A stretch of DNA of 64,000 nt from Tundrisphaera sp051175315 (GTDB lineage: Bacteria > Planctomycetota > Planctomycetia > Isosphaerales > Isosphaeraceae), in contig NZ_CP195100.1 of assembly GCF_051175315.1 (NCBI RefSeq), positions 3,844,001-3,908,000 on the forward strand, read 5' to 3'. Below the pieces are notes generated by a model. It ran no database searches. It was not told the origin of the DNA and saw nothing but the letters and a program-made list of their open reading frames with translations. Numbering within the stretch: the stretch's first letter is position 1; each line of letters begins with the position of its first letter. Shown piece after piece: positions 58,507 to 64,000 of this stretch. A program made the translations under genes and the position numbers.

Positions 58507-59145
58507 ATGGCCGCGGAAAGACGATATCGCACCATCCTCCTGTTCGGGATGCCCGGCAGCGGCAAGGGCACGCAAGGGATGGTCCTTGGCCAGTTGCCCG
58601 ACCTCGTGCACGTCTCGTGCGGGGACGTCTTTCGGAAGCTCCCCAAGTACGGGACGCTGGGCCGCGAGATCGTCGACTTCACGTCGCGGGGCCTCCTGGT
58701 GCCCGACGACCTCACGGTGCGGAGCTGGGAGCGGCACATCAAGATCCTGGAACTCCAGGAGTTCCTGATCCCCGAGATCCACACCCTCGTGCTCGACGGC
58801 CTGCCGCGCAACTATGCCCAGGCCGAGCGGCTCGATCACATGCTGGACGTGATCCAGATCTTCCACCTCAAGATCGCCGACAACGCCAAGGCGATGGAGC
58901 GGCTCAAGTCCCGCGCCCTCCGCGAGAACCGCCTGGACGACACCAACGAGGAGGTGATCCGCCGGCGGCTCCAGACCTACTACGACGAGACCTACCAGAC
59001 GCTCAAGTTCTACGACCCGTCGCTGATCTACGACGTGGACGCCGGGCAGTCGCCGATCGACGTCCTGCGCGATATCGTCGATCGGCTGTCGCTGATCCAG
59101 CGCGAGCGCCGCGAGGCCGTGAAGGCCAAGGCCGAATCGATCTGA
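58507..59145 (+). CDS. Adenylate-kinase-like nucleoside monophosphate kinase
   Basis: A 212-residue P-loop kinase. ATG 58507 follows AAGGTGAG; a GTG nine bases earlier is also in frame. The P-loop 'GMPGSGKGTQG' is at 14-24. 'VHVSCGDVFRKLPKYGTLGR' matches the adenylate kinase NMP-binding region and 'LVLDGLPRNYAQAERLDHML' matches the 'DGFPR..Q' motif. The long zinc-binding LID insert of E. coli-type Adk is missing, as in short or UMP/CMP-kinase-like forms. 'RENRLDDTNEEVIRRRLQTY' closes the family signature. It could be the main Adk or a paralog; I lean to a paralog. Confidence 0.82.
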   Translation: MAAERRYRTILLFGMPGSGKGTQGMVLGQLPDLVHVSCGDVFRKLPKYGTLGREIVDFTSRGLLVPDDLTVRSWERHIKILELQEFLIPEIHTLVLDGLPRNYAQAERLDHMLDVIQIFHLKIADNAKAMERLKSRALRENRLDDTNEEVIRRRLQTYYDETYQTLKFYDPSLIYDVDAGQSPIDVLRDIVDRLSLIQRERREAVKAKAESI

Positions 59146-59164
59146 ACGACTCCCCGATGAGGAC

Positions 59165-61393
59165 ATGCCGATGACGTCGGTCCCCGCCGAGATGGAAGCC
59201 ACGCCGACGCATCGACCCTTCGTCCCGGGATCCGCGGCGATGCCCGAATTGACCTGGACCGCCGTCCTGCTCGGGGCGGTGCTGGGGATCATCTTCGGGG
59301 CATCGTCGCTCTACCTGGTCCTCCGGGTCGGGATGACCGTCTCGGCGTCGATCCCGGTGGCGGTGCTCTCGATCACCCTGTTCCGGGCCTTCTCCCGGGC
59401 GTTCGGCACCCGGCCAGCGACGATCCTGGAGAACAACATCGTCCAGACGGCCGGCTCGGCCGGCGAGTCGATCGCCTTCGGCGTCGGCGTCACCATGCCG
59501 GCCCTGATGATCCTGGGCTACGACATGACCGCCGTCCGGGTCATGCTGGTGGCCGGGCTGGGCGGCCTGCTCGGCATCCTGATGATGATCCCGCTGCGGC
59601 GGGCCTTCGTGGTCCGCCAGCACGGGACGCTCGCCTACCCGGAGGGGACCGCCTGCGCCAAGGTGCTGATCGTGGGCGAGCAGGGGGGCTCCAGCGCCCG
59701 GACCGTGTTCGCCGGGTTCGGGATGGCCTTCGCCTACCAGTTCGCGATGGAGGCCCTGAAGCTCTGGCAGCCGTCCCCCGGCCGGACGTTCGAGAAGTTC
59801 AAGGGGGCGGTGGTCGCCTGCGATGTCTCGCCGGTCCTGCTGGGCGTGGGCTACATCATCGGACACCGGGTGGCGGCGGTCATGGTGTCCGGGGCGATGC
59901 TGGCGTACCTGGTCCTGACCCCGGCCATCATGCTCTTCGGCCAGGGTTCGACCGAGCCGATCTTCCCGGCCACGATGCCGATCTCCCGGATGGGACCCCA
60001 GGACATCCGCAACGCCTACATCCTCTACATCGGGGCCGGGGCGGTGGCAGCGGGCGGGATCATCAGCCTCCTGCAGGCGTTGCCCCTGATCCTCGCCTCG
60101 ATCCGCTCGGGCCTCGGCGACCTGAGGCAGTCGGACGGCCGGGCGGCCGGATCGGGCCGGATCGACCGCGACCTGCCGCTCTGGATGGTGGGCCTGGGCT
60201 CCACCGGGCTCGTCGTCCTGATCGCCGCCAGCGGGCTGTTCCCCGGCGAGGTCGGGCCGGCCGGAAGGGTGGCCGGGGCGGCGATGATCGCCCTGTTCGG
60301 CTTCCTGTTCGTCACGGTCTCCTCGCGTCTGACCGGCGAGATCGGCTCGTCGTCCAACCCGATCTCCGGCATGACCGTGGCCACCCTGCTGGCGACCTGC
60401 CTGATCTTCGTCCTGCTGGGCTGGGTCGGGCCCGAATACCGGATGGCCGCGGCGTCGATCGCCGGGATCGTCTGCGTGGCGGCGTCCAACGGCGGGACGA
60501 CGTCGCAGGACCTCAAGACCGGCTACCTGGTCGGGGCCACGCCCCGGTCGCAGCAGGTGGCGATCCTGGTCGGGGCCCTCTCCTCGGCGGTGGTGATCGG
60601 CCTCGTCCTGCTCCTGCTCAACAAGGCCAGCACGGTCGTGACCGAGAAGCCCGAGCATCTGCCGACCGTCTCGGCCCCCTCCGACCTCGCCCGTTCCGAG
60701 GAAGGCCCCGACGGCAAGACCTACAAGGTCTGGTGGGTCGTCGACCCCCGGCCCGGGGCCCAGCCGGGCAAATACCTGGTGGACGACTCGGGGAAGGCCA
60801 AGTACCTGATCGACCCGGCGATCAACGGCCGGATCGACGTCCGCGACGACGGCACCAAGGTCACCAAGTACGACGCCCCCAAGGCCCGACTGATGGCCCT
60901 GATCATCGACGGGATCATGCAGGGCAAATTGCCCTGGGGGCTGGTGATCCTGGGCGTGCTGATCGCCGTGCTGATGCAGCTGTCGTTCGTCCCGGCCCTG
61001 GCGTTCGCGGTCGGCGTCTACCTGCCGTTCGCGGTGTCCGTGCCGATCTTCGTGGGCGGGATGATCCGCCTGGCCGTGGATCGGATCAAGCGGACCCCGC
61101 CCGAGGAATCCGACGCCAGTCCGGCCGTGCTGCTGGCCAGCGGCTACATCGCGGGCGGGTCGATCGCGGGCATCCTGATCGCCCTGCTGGCCCTGACCCC
61201 GGGGCTGGCCTCCATGATCGACCTGTCGGGCCGCCTGCCCGCCTCCTGGAGCGAAGGGGCCTGGCCGTCACTGGGGGCCTTCGGCGTGATGGTGGCGGCG
61301 CTGTTCCTGTGCGGCGTCGGCGTCCTGTTCCGGGGCGACGGCCTGCCCGCCGGCATGGAAGGCGAGATCGAGGTCCGCGAGGAAAACCTCTGA
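59165..61393 (+). CDS. OPT-family oligopeptide transporter
   Basis: A 742-residue membrane protein with about 14-16 hydrophobic helices. 'PELTWTAVLLGAVLGIIFGA' opens the first helix; 'GTLAYPEGTACAKVLIVGEQ' and 'SNPISGMTVATLLATCLIFV' are typical OPT segments. Between about 505 and 575 is a soluble insert ('GPDGKTYKVWWVVDPRPGAQ' and 'DRIDVRDDGTK'-like) that separates the last helices. OPT proteins import peptides or metal chelates. It starts 19 bp after the kinase gene and ends 37 bp before the S46 peptidase gene, so peptide uptake and peptide cleavage may be linked. Confidence 0.9.
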   Translation: MPMTSVPAEMEATPTHRPFVPGSAAMPELTWTAVLLGAVLGIIFGASSLYLVLRVGMTVSASIPVAVLSITLFRAFSRAFGTRPATILENNIVQTAGSAGESIAFGVGVTMPALMILGYDMTAVRVMLVAGLGGLLGILMMIPLRRAFVVRQHGTLAYPEGTACAKVLIVGEQGGSSARTVFAGFGMAFAYQFAMEALKLWQPSPGRTFEKFKGAVVACDVSPVLLGVGYIIGHRVAAVMVSGAMLAYLVLTPAIMLFGQGSTEPIFPATMPISRMGPQDIRNAYILYIGAGAVAAGGIISLLQALPLILASIRSGLGDLRQSDGRAAGSGRIDRDLPLWMVGLGSTGLVVLIAASGLFPGEVGPAGRVAGAAMIALFGFLFVTVSSRLTGEIGSSSNPISGMTVATLLATCLIFVLLGWVGPEYRMAAASIAGIVCVAASNGGTTSQDLKTGYLVGATPRSQQVAILVGALSSAVVIGLVLLLLNKASTVVTEKPEHLPTVSAPSDLARSEEGPDGKTYKVWWVVDPRPGAQPGKYLVDDSGKAKYLIDPAINGRIDVRDDGTKVTKYDAPKARLMALIIDGIMQGKLPWGLVILGVLIAVLMQLSFVPALAFAVGVYLPFAVSVPIFVGGMIRLAVDRIKRTPPEESDASPAVLLASGYIAGGSIAGILIALLALTPGLASMIDLSGRLPASWSEGAWPSLGAFGVMVAALFLCGVGVLFRGDGLPAGMEGEIEVREENL

Positions 61394-61430
61394 TCCGCCC
61401 GGAATCCCACACCCCTGGAGAGGTCGCCCG

Positions 61431-63515
61431 ATGAAGTTGAGTCGAAGGATCGTCCTGGGTTTCGCCGCCGCGCTGATGATGACGGGAGGGATCGTGCCAG
61501 CCGACGAGGGGATGTGGGTCTTCGACAAGCTGCCGCTCAAGCACCTCAAGGACACCTACGGCTTCGAGCCGCCCGCCGGGTGGGTCGACCACCTGCGGTC
61601 GTCGGCCGTGCGGTTCAACAGCGGCGGCTCCGGCTCGTTCGTGTCGGCCGACGGCCTGGTGATGACCAACCACCACGTCGGCGCCGACACGCTCCAAAAG
61701 ATCAGCACCAAGGAGAAGGACTACTACAAGGAAGGCTTCCTGGCGAAGACCCACGCTGAGGAGGTCAAGGCCCCCGACCTGGAGCTGAACGTCCTGGTCG
61801 GCATCCAGGACGTGACCGACCGCGTGAACGCGGCCGTCGAGCCCGGCATGGACGACGCCAAGGCCGCCGTCGCCCGCCGCGCGGCGATGGCCGCGATCGA
61901 GAAGGAATCGCTCGAAAAGACCGGCCTGCGCTCGGACGTTGTCACGCTCTACCAGGGCGGCCGCTATGCCCTGTACACGGCCAAGAAGTACACCGACGTC
62001 CGGCTGGTGTTCGCCCCCGAGTTCGACGCGGCATTCTTCGGCGGCGATCCGGACAACTTCGAATACCCGCGCTATTGCCTCGACGTCTGCTTCTTCCGGG
62101 CGTATGAGGACGGCAAGCCGGTGAAGCCGGCCCACCACCTCCGCTGGAGCCCCGACGGGTCGAAGGAAGGGGAGCTGACCTTCGTGGCCGGCCACCCCGG
62201 GCGGACCAGCCGCCTGTTCACCGTGGCCCACCTCGAATATCTCCGCGACCACAGCTTCCCGCTGCTCCTGGAGATGCTCCACGAGCGCGAGTCGTTCCTG
62301 CTGGACTACGGCAAGCTCGGCCCCGAGCAGCTGCGGCAGTCCAAGGAAGAACTGTTCGGCTACCAGAACAGCCGCAAGGCCCGGATGGGCGGCTTGAAAG
62401 GGCTCAAGGACCCGGCCGCGATGGCCCGCAAGGCCGACGCCGAGAAGGCCCTCCGCGCCTCGATCGACGCCGACCCCGCCAAGAAGGCCGCCTACGCCGG
62501 GGCCTGGGACAAGATCGCCGGCTCCAAGAAGGTCGCCGCCGAGATCCTGCTGCCGTACAGCTTCCTGGAGCGCGGGTTCGCCTTCGACTCCCACCTGTTC
62601 GGCGTCGCCCGGACCCTGGTCCGGCTGGCCGAGGAGAAGGCGAAGCCCAACGGCGACCGGCTCCGCGAGTATCGCGACACCGCCCTGGAATCGCTCCAAC
62701 TGGAGCTGTTCTCCTCGGCCCCGGTCTATCCCGACTTCGAGAAGGCCAAGCTCGCCCGGTCGCTCGCCTTCTGGAAGACCAGGATGGGCGCCGACCCGAT
62801 GGTCGATCGCGTCTTGCGCGGCCGGTCCCCCGAGCAGGCCGCCGCCGACCTCGTCTCCGGCTCGCGCCTGGCGGACGTGGCCGCCCGCAAGAAGATCGCC
62901 GAGGGCGGGCTGCCGGCCATCACCGACTCCGACGACCCGATGATCAAGCTCGCCCTCGCCGTCGACGCCGACGCCCGCGCCCTGCGGAAACGGTTCGAGG
63001 ACGAGGTGGAGGGCGTGGACACCGCCCAGTACGCCCTGATCGCCAAGGCCCGGTTCGCCGAGCTGGGCGAGTCCACCTATCCCGACGCCACGTTCACGCT
63101 CCGCCTCGCCTTCGGCACGGTCAAGGGGCTGGAGGTCGACGGCAAATCGATCCCTGCCTACACCCAGATCGGCGGCGCCTTCGATCATGCGAAGGCCCAC
63201 GGCGACAAATCGCCCTACGAGCTGCCGCCGAGCTGGTTCGCGGCCCGGAACTCGGGAGGGCTGAAGCTCGACACCCCGCTCAACTTCATCTCGACGGCCG
63301 ACATCATCGGCGGCAACTCGGGCAGCCCGGTCACGAACCGGGACAACGAGGTGGTCGGGCTGATCTTCGACGGCAACGTCGACTCGCTGGTCCTGGACTT
63401 CGCCTACGACGATCGCCTGGCCCGCGCCGTGTCGGTCGACTCGCGGGGGATCATGGAGGCCCTGCGATCGATCTACTACGCCGAGGCGCTGGCGGCCGAG
63501 CTGTCGGCGAAGTAA
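61431..63515 (+). CDS. S46-family dipeptidyl peptidase (DPP7/DPP11-like)
   Basis: A 694-residue exported serine exopeptidase. The signal peptide ends near 'TGGIVPADEG'. The protease has catalytic His in 'VMTNHHVGAD' (H81/H82), Asp in 'FFGGDPDNFEYPRY' and Ser630 in 'IIGGNSGSPVTN', the S46 triad. The usual large helical insert lies between about 250 and 600. Family members release dipeptides from the N terminus of peptides in the periplasm, consistent with the OPT importer just upstream. Cleavage preference (Asp/Glu or hydrophobic) cannot be decided without residue comparison. Confidence 0.93.
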   Translation: MKLSRRIVLGFAAALMMTGGIVPADEGMWVFDKLPLKHLKDTYGFEPPAGWVDHLRSSAVRFNSGGSGSFVSADGLVMTNHHVGADTLQKISTKEKDYYKEGFLAKTHAEEVKAPDLELNVLVGIQDVTDRVNAAVEPGMDDAKAAVARRAAMAAIEKESLEKTGLRSDVVTLYQGGRYALYTAKKYTDVRLVFAPEFDAAFFGGDPDNFEYPRYCLDVCFFRAYEDGKPVKPAHHLRWSPDGSKEGELTFVAGHPGRTSRLFTVAHLEYLRDHSFPLLLEMLHERESFLLDYGKLGPEQLRQSKEELFGYQNSRKARMGGLKGLKDPAAMARKADAEKALRASIDADPAKKAAYAGAWDKIAGSKKVAAEILLPYSFLERGFAFDSHLFGVARTLVRLAEEKAKPNGDRLREYRDTALESLQLELFSSAPVYPDFEKAKLARSLAFWKTRMGADPMVDRVLRGRSPEQAAADLVSGSRLADVAARKKIAEGGLPAITDSDDPMIKLALAVDADARALRKRFEDEVEGVDTAQYALIAKARFAELGESTYPDATFTLRLAFGTVKGLEVDGKSIPAYTQIGGAFDHAKAHGDKSPYELPPSWFAARNSGGLKLDTPLNFISTADIIGGNSGSPVTNRDNEVVGLIFDGNVDSLVLDFAYDDRLARAVSVDSRGIMEALRSIYYAEALAAELSAK

Positions 63516-63635
63516 GTTTTGCGAACCGGCCGCGGTCGGGCGTTTTTGCTTGACGCGGCCGGGCCCCGCGGTTGAGATGGGTCGCATCCAACCCATCTCA
63601 TCCCGCCTCGCCCCTCGCCCCTGGAGGTCTCGCCC

Positions 63636-64000
63636 ATGCCCGAGATCGACCGTCGGAACTTCCTCCAGAATTCCGCGGCCCTGGCCGCCAGCCTCTCCGC
63701 GTTCGAACTCGCCGCCACGGCGAGCGCCCGCGCCGCGGCCCCGGACGATGCCCCCGCGGCGGACGGCAAGAAGGTCTCCGCCAACGACCAGCTCCGCGTG
63801 GCGGTGCTCGGGGTCAACGGGCGGGGCATGGACCACGTCAGCAACTACCTTGCCCTGAAGGACGCCCGGATCACCACGATCTGCGACGTCGACCAGAAGG
63901 TGATCGGCAAGGCGAACAAGATGATCGGGGCCAAGTACGGCTCCGAGCCGAAGTACGTCCAGGACCTCCGCCACGTCTTCGACGACCCGAACATCGACGT
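63636..64000 (+). CDS. Tat-exported Gfo/Idh/MocA oxidoreductase (partial)
   Basis: The first 121 residues are in the window and the frame runs off the right edge. The start has 'CTGGAGG' upstream. 'DRRNFLQNSAALAASLSAFE' is a twin-arginine signal. The Rossmann core starts 'LRVAVLGVNGRGMDHVSNYL', followed by 'ITTICDVDQKVIGKANKM', as in NAD-binding sugar dehydrogenases. In planctomycetes this family is large and mostly exported. Its fold suggests oxidation or deglycosylation of a sugar; the substrate is unknown. Confidence 0.9.
   Translation, partial: MPEIDRRNFLQNSAALAASLSAFELAATASARAAAPDDAPAADGKKVSANDQLRVAVLGVNGRGMDHVSNYLALKDARITTICDVDQKVIGKANKMIGAKYGSEPKYVQDLRHVFDDPNID

Noticed and set aside
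63522..63562. Inverted repeat CCGGCCGCG/CGCGGCCGG after the S46 gene with TTTTT in the loop
   Set aside because: The T-run is inside the 23-nt loop rather than after the stem, so it does not fit a terminator; possibly chance in GC-rich DNA.
61086..63974. Open frame of 962 codons on the minus strand opposite the S46 peptidase
   Set aside because: Shadow frame; the plus strand has a full S46 protease with all three catalytic residues.

Overview
The window looks like chromosomal DNA of a planctomycete, most likely of the Isosphaeraceae type. It is very GC-rich throughout and coding density is high. It carries marker families typical of that phylum: a DUF1549/DUF1553-type protein with cytochrome-like CxxCH, a TIGR03067-type protein, Tat-exported Gfo/Idh/MocA and sugar-isomerase proteins, four proteins with a planctomycete-style N-terminal 'LExRxLL' motif, and a PEP-CTERM protein. 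The assignment is inferred from protein families, not from rRNA. No rRNA gene, CRISPR array, insertion sequence, prophage or replication origin was seen.

Layout. 1-5 kb: end of a TPR-like protein, hisI, then serC, a class V aminotransferase and serA (serine biosynthesis). 5-11 kb: a small exported protein, then a minus-strand four-gene ABC-2 export operon (large membrane protein, ATPase, small membrane protein, duplicated permease). 11-16 kb: a CAP-domain exported protein, a tiny lipoprotein with pdxA, a choice-of-anchor A / PEP-CTERM protein, and a tRNA-Lys(UUU) gene split by a 300-nt group I intron. 16-25 kb: alanine dehydrogenase, a small acidic protein coupled to mtnA, a Dabb protein, a 1.1-kb gene-poor gap, a thioredoxin-trypsin fusion, a Tat-exported TIM-barrel isomerase and der. 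25-31 kb: a TolC-like protein and a divergent HlyD/MFS pair, together a likely tripartite drug efflux system. 31-39 kb: a membrane-anchored SurA-like protein, topA with five zinc fingers, a glutaredoxin, a membrane protein and mnmG. 38.6-46 kb: a delta-60/48-residue-repeat surface protein, a zinc-ribbon GTPase with a tiny Cys-rich partner, an exported alpha/beta hydrolase and an aldo/keto reductase. 46-53 kb: a lipoprotein, a GrpE-like protein, a low-coding gap, a PhyH oxygenase coupled to a glycosyltransferase, and the DUF1549/1553 protein. 53.7-64 kb: argB-argD-argF-rph, a histidine phosphatase, an adenylate-kinase-like kinase, an OPT transporter, an S46 peptidase and the start of a Gfo/Idh/MocA oxidoreductase.

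The clearest working units are the serine genes, the arginine cluster argBDF (ornithine transcarbamylase overlaps rph), the ABC-2 operon whose genes overlap by 4 bp, and the efflux genes. The strongest unusual observation is the group I intron in the anticodon of tRNA-Lys. Next are the thioredoxin-protease fusion, the zinc-ribbon GTPase pair, and the recurrent N-terminal motif on otherwise unrelated exported proteins. Strong inverted repeats sit between most convergent genes and probably act as bidirectional terminators.
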